From NCBI GenBank assembly GCA_963693285.1, contig OY848917.1, positions 23,442,245-23,506,244 of the forward strand: DNA of 64,000 bases, written 5' to 3'. Shown here one piece after another: positions 54,537-64,000 of this stretch (positions are counted from its first letter, which is position 1; the number at the start of each line of letters is the position of its first letter). A program made the translations under genes and the position numbers. Below the pieces are notes generated by a model. That model did not search any database and was not told where the DNA came from. It was given only the letters and a program-made list of their open reading frames with translations. The DNA is from Xestospongia muta (taxonomy: Eukaryota; Porifera; Demospongiae; Haplosclerida; Petrosiidae).

Positions 54537-56150
54537 TGGGTGCTTCTTGGTGTAATGTGACTGATGATTTAACAATATGTCCTATAATGACATCATTATG
54601 TGTCATAGAGTTAATAATGTTAAGTCTGGTTTAGGGTTTAGGTGATGTCATCAATATGATGACATCACTAGTGTCATTTCGTTACATGATGTCATCAGAG
54701 TCAAGTTACAAACCACCCAGATATCTCTTCATAGAAAACTGCTGAAATCAGTGGTTTTGTTTTAAAGAGTTGAAAACAAAACCTACAAAAGGTCACACTT
54801 TGTAGTTGAGCTATTACCACTGTGTGTGGGTTTGTGTGTTCTACTAATGTTTAATACTACACAGAGTAGTGGTGAGGTTAGTCCAGTGAATCTTGGCTCA
54901 GCTTCTTATTCTTATCTAAGAGTAAATGTCAATATTCATAGCTAGGTTTACATTTAACTACATAAACAGTCATTTCTATAGTATATAATATAATTAGCAA
55001 TGTAAACACTTTTTTGTTTTATTACCATTATGTTTATCAGTTTTTTTACTATTATAGGATGCATTCTGATGAAAAAATACAAATTATTTAAATGTAAATC
55101 AACCAATCAGTGATACACACACACACATAGGCAAATATATTTATACTGTGTAGAAATTATTCAGTTATTTTAACATCAAATTATAGCTTGCATCAGTAAA
55201 TTATTATTTAATCCAGAAGTCATGTCAGTTGGTATGTTATACTATTACAAGGCAAAGAGTTATACAGTGAATAATTGCCATAGTAATTGATCAATTTATA
55301 TAAACTACAAATACAGTCCTAGTATAGTAATTTGCATACTATATTCACAAAGAGAATATATAAGTATATTACTGTCTAACCTAAGGAAACATGTACTATA
55401 ATTTAAAATACACAAACTGTGTAGACATGTATGTATATGACTAATTAAAGGTAATTGTTCCACATGAACACCAGTTAGTAGAGTGAATATTAGCTCACAT
55501 ACGATACTATAACAATAATGAATTTTATTCAATTAGCCCTCTGAAAAGCCACTGTTTTATTTATAATCAGTGAATATGGATTCCAGAATTCATCTTAATT
55601 ACTTGTTGTGTATTTTTTGATATGTTGACATGATATTGAATTCCATAATGAACCACCTATGTAAGCTACAAATTAGTTGTAATGTTGTAATGTGTATATT
55701 GAACATATAAAGAGCACATAGGCAGAGAGTCTAGTACATAGCTAGTGGAATATTATATTATCTCAGAATGTAGAAAAATAGAAGGTTGAATACAACTCAT
55801 CATATATATTGTTATGTTGAGCTGATTGCCAATTTATTGACAGGTGTTCATGTTTAACAAATTATCTTTAACTAGTCACATACTTGCCTGTAAAGCATTA
55901 CTAATTCTATGTTATGTTTTACATTTCCTTTATTAAGCTTTAGGAGTACAATCATGTTTTTCTGCCATACAGCCTTGTACTTGTGACTTATGAAGAAATG
56001 ATTTTCTGTGTAAATCAGACAGGTCAACCATATACATAAATGAATATAGGTTGTGATTACCTAAAAGTAATTTGTTGTATGCACATGATGAACATATATC
56101 TGTAGATTGGGGTGGTTCTTGTTGTAACTTGACTATGATGATGTCATAAT
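54537..56150. repeat. Duplicated block R2
   Basis: Paralogue of 45690-47640 preceded by the GATGACATCA-rich stretch also seen at 38985. No gene seen. Confidence 0.6.
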
Positions 56151-57340
56151 GAAATGACACATATTGATGACACACCTTACCCTTACCCTAAGGTAGATAT
56201 TTTTTTTGGGACCAAGTACATTCGTATTTCCACTTTTCTTCGTTTTATAATATTGTTTTATACGATTGCCAATAAAATAAACCCCGTATTGCTACCGCCT
56301 ACGCATGTAGGAACAAGAATATTACTTTTACGGCGAGCGCTTTGAATTGGGCGTGACCGATCGAAGCTTCCGAGTACTGTTACATCATAAAACGTCTTTG
56401 AGTAGTTCTACAGCTTCTAACAGCTCTTCAGTCTTCAAATATAGTAATAATCTAATCATATAAGAACAGCTGTACCATTAAAATAATCTCAGAATGATTT
56501 TACAACTATATTCTTGTAGATAAAATTATATTTATAACTACACTATTCCTTAGTGAACCACTAAGACCATAACTTAGCACTATGTACTTTAATAATAAAT
56601 GCTCCTTCCTACATTTAATGTTATTTTATAGTGAATGCAAAAGCGGAGATAGTACTTTAAATGGTATCCTCACATCATCAAACTTATCAATTTCATTTTA
56701 GTCACATTTTGTTTATAACTGCTTATAAAGAGAAAATAAAAGAAAAGTTATGTCTAAACAATGTAAAGACACTCTAGATCTATAAGGTGTAATATGAACT
56801 AATGTTGATCACTCTAGCAACCTAATGCACAACAAAGTGATTTCATTGATTTCTTTTTTTTATAAATTGGCACCTAAATTTGACACTTACCATCTTTTGT
56901 GCATCTTTACCGTCTCTGGCTACTTAAAACGCTCGTTAATTTGGTTTAGTTTGTGTATGACACCACATACCTGATTTTAGATCTATGTGAGCAGATTTTG
57001 ATTCATGTACCATGCATTCAGAAGTTTTATTCTATTCTCCACATTAACCTATTTTACCTCTACAACCTGAATAAATATAAAAATGACTATCTGTGTATAG
57101 TTAATTGAAAATGGTTATACATCTCCAGGTAGCAGTGAGTCTTACACTTGACACATCATCATGTCAACTACATCTATCTTGGCACAAAAATGAACTATCT
57201 TGGCATATATGGTCGTACTTCTAACAGAGTGTAGGTAATGAGCACATGATATTTCACTCATCACAGCTATAGCAATCTTTAGATAATAATTTATATAATT
57301 ATTATAAATCATTACTGTATTATATATAACTGCATATGAT
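56150..57340. other. Unique stretch
   Basis: No paralogue or gene recognised. 56156-56186 has two ttaccc-like words, too few to be telomeric. From 57060 it picks up words shared with 39140-39200 (ctacaacctgaataaatataaaaat). Confidence 0.35.
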
Positions 57341-57510
57341 TGATTGGTTGTTTTAACCAATATATGAATATACAAATTGTGTGTATATAGCAAATTATTT
57401 GGTGCAAACTAAAAGTAAAGCTTGTATAGTTTCATTCCTGACGTACTATCAGATTGACTAAACTGTCAATCTGATAGTACAATAGAAATGAAAACAGTAT
57501 CATCTTTACC
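57340..57510. repeat. Hairpin MITE-like unit, copy 2
   Basis: Same order as 29930-30085: ggttgttttaaccaa, then gtgcaaactaaaag, then an inverted repeat. The centre is a perfect 16-bp stem, GTACTATCAGATTGAC, loop taaact, GTCAATCTGATAGTAC (57441-57478), with outer arms tttcatt/aatgaaa. Confidence 0.65.
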
Positions 57511-57679
57511 TTCAATTTCCATCACATAATTTGCTACATACATGCAATCTATTTATCATATATTGGTTATACCAATAACAATATCTTACATTGAATATGT
57601 CTGTGCCTAATTATGCATGTCTATTATTATTATACATGTGTATTATTATTGTGTATATGATATATATGACATAAATGAT

Positions 57680-58240
57680 CATCCACCTTAGGGTGCTTCT
57701 CTTACAGATACATGTAGATAGAGAAACTTTAATACTTCCTTAGTTTTTTCTTTTTATTAGTGAAATTGCAATGTGGATTCACATTGAAAAGAGAATTTTG
57801 ATAATAGTTTATTGCTGGTGAATTACCAGCTATATCAATAGCTCTATATATCATATAGTTAGTTGAGATGAGAGTGACTATACTAAAGAAAGATTTACCT
57901 TCTGGAGTGAAGACACAGAGAGTGTGAATTGTATATGTAAAACAAGTCATATGAAGGTAACCAAAGTGATCAGGGGAGAAGTAGGTGGCAATAAGATCTA
58001 GTGAAACTACATCATGTAATAGTTATGATAATGACATCATTGAATGTTTATATATGTGTTTTATATTATGTATACAATTAATATAATTATCTATACATGT
58101 TATATGGTCAAAAAGTATAGAACTGCCTGGTTTATTTTGCAGCCTATAATCATGTTATGCAGAAAAATTGTAAGCATTAAGGACTCCAGGGTTTTAGTAA
58201 GGGGTCTAGAAAACAGAAAAGATTATACTATATATACTAT
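57680..58240. repeat. Third, partial copy of block Q start
   Basis: Aligns with 39415-39950. It carries the third copy of the 108-bp exon and then breaks near 58235, joining to the 3' flank repeat. Confidence 0.6.
57899..58006 (-). pseudogene. Conserved 108-bp exon, copy 3
   Basis: Reads SLDLIATYFSPDHFGYLHMT then CFTYTIHTLCVFTPEG, with acceptor gatgtag and donor GTAAAT. It keeps exact length despite amino-acid changes. Confidence 0.45.
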
Positions 58241-58249
58241 ATACTACAT

Positions 58250-59070
58250 ACTAATGACATGAGAACAAAAGGATCACCTCATAAGAAAAGAGAAAGTGAC
58301 AAAAGAAGTTACTCTTGTATAACTCCCTCTGAAATAGATCAACTGCATCATATTTTTTATTATAAAGATAATTAATAGCATATGCTCATTAATGTTTTAA
58401 GTTAGTTCTAATTATTGAGATGATATAATGTGCTTACAGGGAAATTAATTATAACCTGTCTAATGAAGCCATATGTTTATGAGTTTGTGTGATCAACTAG
58501 GAATCTACTTTGGAATTAAGTTGAAGCATCGTTGGTACAATTATTAGTTTTAGTCAAGAGCCTTAATAAATTTATTATTGTAAGTTTGCAGAGCAGAAGT
58601 TATAGACCACTGACTGCCTGCATCAATGGTTTTCCACACTGCTTTTATGACTTCATAAAAAGGATTCACTAAAGGATTAGACTCAGACAATTGAAATAAT
58701 GAATTTAGAGATCATGTGGGGTTTTGATTTTTTCAATATTTTTATTCTTTTGAGGTGGGATGACTAGAACAAAGTATGATTGAGGATTGTAGAAATTGTA
58801 AATGATCATGAGGCTTGATAAAGGGTTAAAACAGGTAGGCAAAGACATATGCTTTGTTATAGAAAGGTCCATAAATTCCTAAAGCAATAATTTTGTTTTG
58901 TATAACAACACAAGTGTAGTGGATAATAGATTTCAAGCAGATTTAATATTTAGAACTATACATATGTATTATACATAATTAAATAAATTATCTTGATAAT
59001 GTCAGAGTAAATATTAGGTGTTATATTAAAATTATATTTATCTACTTTTCATTTGATGACCAACCAACAC
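58250..59070 (+). repeat. Last exon (partial) and 3' flank repeat, copy 3
   Basis: 58255-58380 aligns with the last exon of the acidic gene (MRTKGS-H-KKRESDKRSYSC then TPSEIDQLHHIF). The rest matches 7500-8172 and 28690-29340. The 5' part of the exon is absent. Confidence 0.5.
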
Positions 59071-59186
59071 TGTCATGATATTATGGATCTTTTAATTACC
59101 AAGCTATCTCATTGAGCTGTAGTTTGACTGCAACTTAGCATTACTTCTTTACAATTTAAACCTTAATTATTTTAGTTTCAATGTAT

Positions 59187-59208
59187 TTATATATATATAT
59201 ATATATAT
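59187..59208. repeat. (TA)n microsatellite
   Basis: Eleven TA units within unique AT-rich sequence (59070-59330). Confidence 0.8.
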
Positions 59209-59337
59209 AATCTAATATAGGGACATGATATTACTTATAAATCCAAAAAAACAAATTTCTTTGGAATATAGAAAATGATGAATTTGCTGCAAATATATAT
59301 TTCAATAAAATCGCTATTAAAAATAAACAATATTTAT

Positions 59338-60570
59338 TTGTAATAATCCAAGGTTTTTCCTCTAGAATGAGCCCAAATAATGTCACATTTGTCTTTCCCT
59401 TTGCTCAGAATATCTTCCAATATGATCTAGCACAAGTAAATATTCATTCATTGGTTGAAGTTGATACAAATATTTACCTATGAATTATAATAGAATGTCA
59501 TTTATAATGAGCATGAAAAAACTAAGATTACTAGCCTTCCAAAAGCAAAATAGTACGGTAAATCTAGTTTCCTTTTAGACATAAGAAAGAACAACAGGTA
59601 GCCTGCTAACAAAGGATCAGAAGCTTCAATTGGGCTGGATTTCTCTAGCATAGCATGAGCCTAAGAATTACCAAGGTCAAAATTATTTGAACAAAGAACA
59701 CAATCACTAAAATCTATGAAGCCATTAATTTCAAACTCTTCATTGCTCTTAGTAACAATTATATTCCAAACATCAATATCATTATGAATCACAACTATGT
59801 TGCAGGGTGAGTATTTCTGATTCAATATGCTCCTCAAAGCTATCGAAAGTTTTTGTGATAAAATGCAATTTATCAGGATCTATTAAGACCTTGGGAACTC
59901 CTTCATGCAATGTAAGTAGATGTTTTAAGTCTCAGTAATAGTGTTTCTCAGATTTTATATCAGGATGAGAAAAATCCTAAGAAACAGACATTCAGTTTTG
60001 GTTTATATTATTTTCATACTAATATACATGTAACTCTGTATACAACATGCCAATGTATCCTCCAAGTTTAAACATCAGTCGTGGGGTTTGAGGAACATAA
60101 TGCAGTATCTTTCCTGGAATGTATATTAAAATACGAAGGGAGAATTGAGCATGTCCAGCGACAGGATTATTATAAGCAGGAATAGATCCATCTTCATCAA
60201 GAGACTTATAGTTCAACAAAGTCTGCTTTTTTCAGCGTAATTATTTCTGACCCTTGTAATGAAGGAATAGGAAAAGGTAGATTAAAACCATTGGTATATA
60301 AGAACTTGTTTATTTTCGTTAATAAATCAACATAGTCTAATTTTGCTGAATCCTGCTGATTCAAGATCTTTAATACATACTCTTTATCAGACGTTACATG
60401 TATCTTTTGTTTTGAGGTAAGAGACAATGAAGTACTTCTTGAAGAAGACAAATCACAACAAAGTAGTAGTTATGATCATTATAGCTAACTAATTCCTTAA
60501 TGGAATCTTCTACAATGTGTTTAAACGGGAAAAATTCTTTGATGAGACAGACAATAGTCTGTATAATGAA
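59338..60570 (-). pseudogene. HYKK-like: Hydroxylysine-kinase-like (APH superfamily) pseudogene
   Basis: Read leftward: SIKELVSYNDHNYYF (about 60500), KIHVTSDKEYVLKILNQQDS and FLYTNGFNLPFPIPSLQGSE (60451-60240), RILIYIPGKILHYVPQTPRL then LGGYIGMLYTEL (60150-60030). The catalytic stretch is VIHNDIDVWNIIV (HxDxxxxN; about 59795-59755), then GFIDFSDCVLCSNNFDLG (metal-binding IDFxD; about 59720), AMLEKSSPIEASDPLLAGYL, LQPMNEYLL and KCDIIWAHSRGKTLDYYK to the end. Order and wording match hydroxylysine kinase, which phosphorylates 5-hydroxylysine with GTP in lysine/collagen catabolism. At least four frame changes and stops (for example after LGNS) make it non-functional, though the active-site motifs survive. 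Confidence 0.7.
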
Positions 60571-60599
60571 GTTTTGAGAGTTTATCCTACAATAATAAT

Positions 60600-60915
60600 A
60601 AAATAAACACTAACAGAGATTTATAAAAAACATACACTCTACGGATCTTTAAATATTTAAAAAATTTATAAAATATTAAAATACACACAGAAATTATGTA
60701 TAAATAATGTTAGAGATTTATAAAACTCTCAAAAATATATAAGTGACCCAAGGTGTTTTATACTATCAAAAAAACAATGTTAGTAATCTACGTATACTGT
60801 CGTTAAATTTAAATACATCAAAGGATATACAAATACTGCTAAGGATTTACAAATACGGTTTGTAATTTATAAATAGTGCAGACATTTATAAATTGCTATA
60901 TAAATACAGTACTAT
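60600..60915. repeat. TTTATAAA-rich cluster, third locus
   Basis: About six TTTATAAA-type palindromes plus tttgtaatttataaatagtgc. It resembles the clusters at 9700 and 31765 but with different spacers. Confidence 0.45.
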
Positions 60916-61029
60916 TTTCTAACATTTACAAGAGGGTTAAGAACACTTAAGAACACTCTCTCAGCTATGTAGCCATTCTTTCTATCACTCCTTTCTTTAT
61001 TCATCCATCCAACCATACATGTGTTCATG

Positions 61030-63597
61030 CCATTTGTCCATTCATCTAGGTTTCTATTGATGCATCTATCCATTTAGCCACTCTATGATTCAGCTTCAAT
61101 TTTTCATCAATCATTGCACACTCATCACATGATTATTTCATCATTATCTGCATAAATACTAAGTAGCTAAGACTTAAAAAAATAATTCTAGTCTATAACT
61201 GCAATTTGTGTATTAATAGTCGCATTCTTTTTTTTGGTGTTAGAATTGGACTTATATCATCTTGATGAAAGTATGGTATAACAAAGACTTTAGTTGAAAT
61301 GAAAAAATGCTGTTTTAATGTATGTGGTCATGTCAGAGTGTATATGAAGTGCACATGTGATACATGTATGTATATACAGACTACAGACAAGTTGTTTAAT
61401 ATAGTAGATGTTTAAATGTGTATTAAAAGTGCGTATCTTTAATGTACATGCACATACATGTAAAAGATATTTAAAGTTTCATATTTAGAGTGTTATTAAA
61501 TTAAAAATTAGAATTCCACAACCAAATGAAACAAATTAGTTATGTTAGTCAGGAAACAATGTTCGAACTATGTTCATGCTGCTGGTATCTCTGCCTTGTG
61601 TTGTGTTGACTCATAGTTCTAAATAAAAACACTGGAGTGAGGCCAATAGGTATTAGAGAGGTCTATTGAAGGCTAATTGGTAAAGCTTTTTTAACTATTC
61701 TTAAGCCTGATGTATTAAATGTAACAGCCTGTTTTCAATTGTGTGCAATAGCAAGGCAATAGTTCATTCTATCAATCAATTTTATCAATCTAGTGTGATT
61801 GAGAATCTCCTGTTTGTAGATGCATCTAATGCATTCAATGCTTTGAACAGAGGCCTAGTGCTTGCTACTCTTTATTTGTATCCTTCACTTGGCAGAGTTC
61901 AGATCAATGCATATTGTTCTGATAGTTCATTATTCATTAGGGGAGACACTATACTATCAAGAGAGGATACCATGCAAGGTGATCCTATGTCTATGTTTGC
62001 TGTTGCTTGAATACCTTTGATAAAAATGCTAGCTAGTTCGGCTGATGTTAATTAAGTTTGCAACGCCGATGATGCTATAGGAGCAGGTTCTCTGGTTGAG
62101 CTGAGAAAGTGATGGGACAGCATTAGGGCCTACAGCTACTATCCAAATGCTATCAAGACTTTCCTGCTGATCATGGAAAATATCTTCAATAGTGCCTGTG
62201 AATTGTTTGATTCTACTAGTGTTAATATTACTGTTGAAGGTGTTTATGTGTTGGGGTGTCCTGTTGAGTCTGAATATTTTGTCAATGAGCAGATTGAAGC
62301 CTAGGTGAACAGTTGGTGTAAAGATGTCAGGATGTTAGCTGAAATTGCCAAGACACAACCTCAAGCTGTATATAGATCATTTGTTCACAGTGTGTTTGGG
62401 AGGTAGACATACTTCTTCCGTACATGCCTGTTAGAAGAGAGTCAGCTTTCCAAGGTAGAAGATACACTTAGCAATAATTTTATATCATTGCTAACAATCA
62501 GAGATTAGGTGAATGACTTAGACTGGGAATGGCTTGCCCTTCCTTCTTGTTATGGGGGGATGGGTCACACCTTCCCATTTACATTCTCTTAAACTCAGTT
62601 CTCATCCTCACTTACGATAACTGAACCAATGTGGAGCTCCTGTTAAACATGAGTGACACTCTACCAACTGAAGTGATGGAGAGAATGTTGGAATTAAAGA
62701 AGGAGTATTGGAGGTTTAGAGACTGTGATAACAAGAATTTGGCCGCATCTGTGCAATTGGTTTACTTCCTGATTGTTTGAGGCTTTTTGAAGCAGCAAAT
62801 GAGAGAGGAGCTTCAGTATGGCTGTCCGCACTACCACTAAAAGAGCACAATTTTGACCTCCACAACGGGTCATTCCGGGATCCAATCTGTCTTCAGTAGG
62901 CTTGTGACATCCTCAACTGTCAGTGTCCTGTGTATGTGGGAACTCTTTCACAGTTGATCACTCTCTTATTTGTCCTTATGGCGGGTTCCATACACTGAGA
63001 CACAATGACCTGTGGGATCCTATTGCTAATCTTTTGAAGGAGGTTTGTCCCAATGTCTGTCAACAGTCCCCTTTACAACCACTATCGGGAGAGTCACAGG
63101 ACTGCCTCTACTGATGATGGTGTCAGATTGGATGTTGCCGCAAAAGACTTCAAGGGATACCCTAGTCAGAGAGTCTACATTGACGTCAGACTTTTTAACC
63201 CTCTATCTCAACCTTACCAGGGCCATTCTCTTCAAGTGTGTTACAAGAGAAATGAGGAGGACAAGAAACGTAAATGTGACTAGCGAGTTAAAGAAATCAA
63301 AAACAGGAGTTATTCTCCTCTTATCTTTTCAATAACGGGAAGTATGAGACCCGTTGACACTCAATTTTTAAAAAGAGTATTTTCCTTTCTATCAGAGACC
63401 TTTCTCAAACCTTACAGTACACTTATGACTTTCATGAATTTTATACACTGTTGACTCTCATTCTCTCTTCTCTGTTCTACCATTCGTTGCCTAAGAGGAT
63501 CTTGCTCATTTGTGCCCCATTGAAACGCCAATCAATGACATAGACAGGGCGGTCTTGGATGGACATTTATAGTCTTTCTATGACTTTTAAATTAACG
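61030..63597 (+). pseudogene. Reverse transcriptase element, copy 3, longest
   Basis: The leader (61030-61540) is as in copy 2 but with a 200-bp insertion (61217-61460). RT: LLFVDASNAFNALNRGLVLA, REDTMQGDPMS, TGA, TAA, NADDA. C-terminal part absent from the other copies: LPLKEHNFDLHNGSFRD (62835-62885), then CVCGNSFTVDHSLICPYGGF with RHND (62929-63010) and VRLDVAAKDF..YIDVRLFNP (63120-63205), KRNEEDKKRK, PLIFSITGSM and a CLRGS tail. The C-x-C...DH...C knuckle followed by a D...DVR nuclease-like motif suggests a restriction-like endonuclease at the C-terminus (inference). At least five stops or frameshifts. Its right edge, at about 63597, re-enters block R. Confidence 0.75.
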
Positions 63598-64000
63598 TCA
63601 CATAGTAGTTGATCAATTTACATAAATTACAAATACAGTCCTACTATATTAATATACACAAAGAGCATATATAGGCATATTAGAGTCTAAGCTAAGGAAA
63701 CATGAATCATAATCTAAAATAAGTGCACTGTGTAGACATGTATGTATGTGACTAATTGAAGGTAGTTGTTGCACATGAACACCAGTCAGTAGACTGAATA
63801 TTAGCTCACATACGATACTTTAACAATAATGAACTGTATTCAATTAACCCTCTGAAAAGCCACTGCTATATTTAAGATTGCTGAATATGGAATCCACAAT
63901 TCTTCCTAATTACTCATTATAATTATAGTTTTGATATTTACAATGATTTTGAATTCCATATTATTCCACCTATATTAGCTGCGAATTAGTTGTGATATTG
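63598..64000. repeat. Duplicated block R3 (partial)
   Basis: catagtagttgatcaattta onward matches 46314-46720 and 55278-55680 with more divergence. It runs off the window end. Confidence 0.6.

Noticed and set aside
56156..56190. Possible telomeric repeat (ttaccc words)
   Set aside because: Only two imperfect units, inside unique sequence.
1..64000. tRNA, rRNA or CRISPR features
   Set aside because: No cloverleaf with A and B boxes, no rRNA core sequence and no regularly spaced direct repeats with unique spacers were recognised by eye; a tRNAscan run would be decisive.

Overview
This window looks like genomic DNA from a metazoan, most likely a demosponge of the Amphimedon type. That assignment is inferred from several signs. 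The DNA is very AT-rich, dense in palindromic TACATGTA words, and has tiny introns (about 40-50 bp). One gene has almost no untranslated sequence. There is a ZAD-like CX2C...CX2C protein, and decayed sponge-style hAT, reverse transcriptase and integrase-core elements are common. No bacterial operons, CRISPR arrays, rRNA or convincing tRNA genes were seen. The protein-family names rest on motif recognition by eye, since no search could be run.

Region 1-9 kb: a dispersed repeat block (1-1.55 kb) is followed by two inverted copies of a roughly 600-bp module (arms at 1.56-2.17 and 6.55-7.15 kb). Each arm has inward-facing TATA boxes and a 20-bp palindrome. Between the arms lie an acidic pseudo-exon, a non-autonomous transposon copy, a three-exon relic of a KDZ/CACTA-like transposon protein, and a long acidic Ser/Glu-rich exon with a frameshift. 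Its last exon (7.2-7.5 kb) carries a nonsense codon. An internally deleted hAT element (8.17-8.96 kb) interrupts the 3' flank.

Region 9-36 kb: this is mostly a patchwork of segmental duplications. About 8.96-15.4 kb is paralogous to 31.0-35.1 kb, and 5.85-8.17 kb is paralogous to 28.0-29.3 kb. Related sequence recurs at 22.5-25.3 kb, and 15.70-17.46 kb is tandemly repeated at 17.78-20.29 kb. Embedded in it are (TTCTTG)n arrays at equivalent places, a 42-bp minisatellite that is open as protein, a doubly frameshifted MFS/POT-like transporter, and a decayed collagen segment joined to the acidic exon by microhomology. A second transposon copy also lies here, and its empty site is visible in the tandem partner.

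Region 36-64 kb: a second set of duplications, with about 39.3-43.9 kb repeated at 49.6-53.9 kb. Each carries one intact compact gene for a secreted, Cys-rich, glycosylated, membrane-anchored protein (42386-43126 and 52592-53332, minus strand). These two are the most convincing working genes in the window. Three reverse transcriptase copies (35.8, 44.0 and 61.0 kb) share the same stop codons. An integrase-core transposase relic (48.0-49.2 kb) and a hydroxylysine-kinase-like pseudogene (59.3-60.6 kb) are also present. At 53822-54446 an intact ZAD-like gene fills nearly all of a 625-bp element with terminal inverted repeats and a perfect 10-bp target duplication. That is the most interesting object here: a gene-carrying, Mutator-like cassette.

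The genes do not form a pathway. The window is a duplication-rich, transposon-graveyard region holding a pair of near-identical secreted-protein genes and a mobile ZAD cassette.
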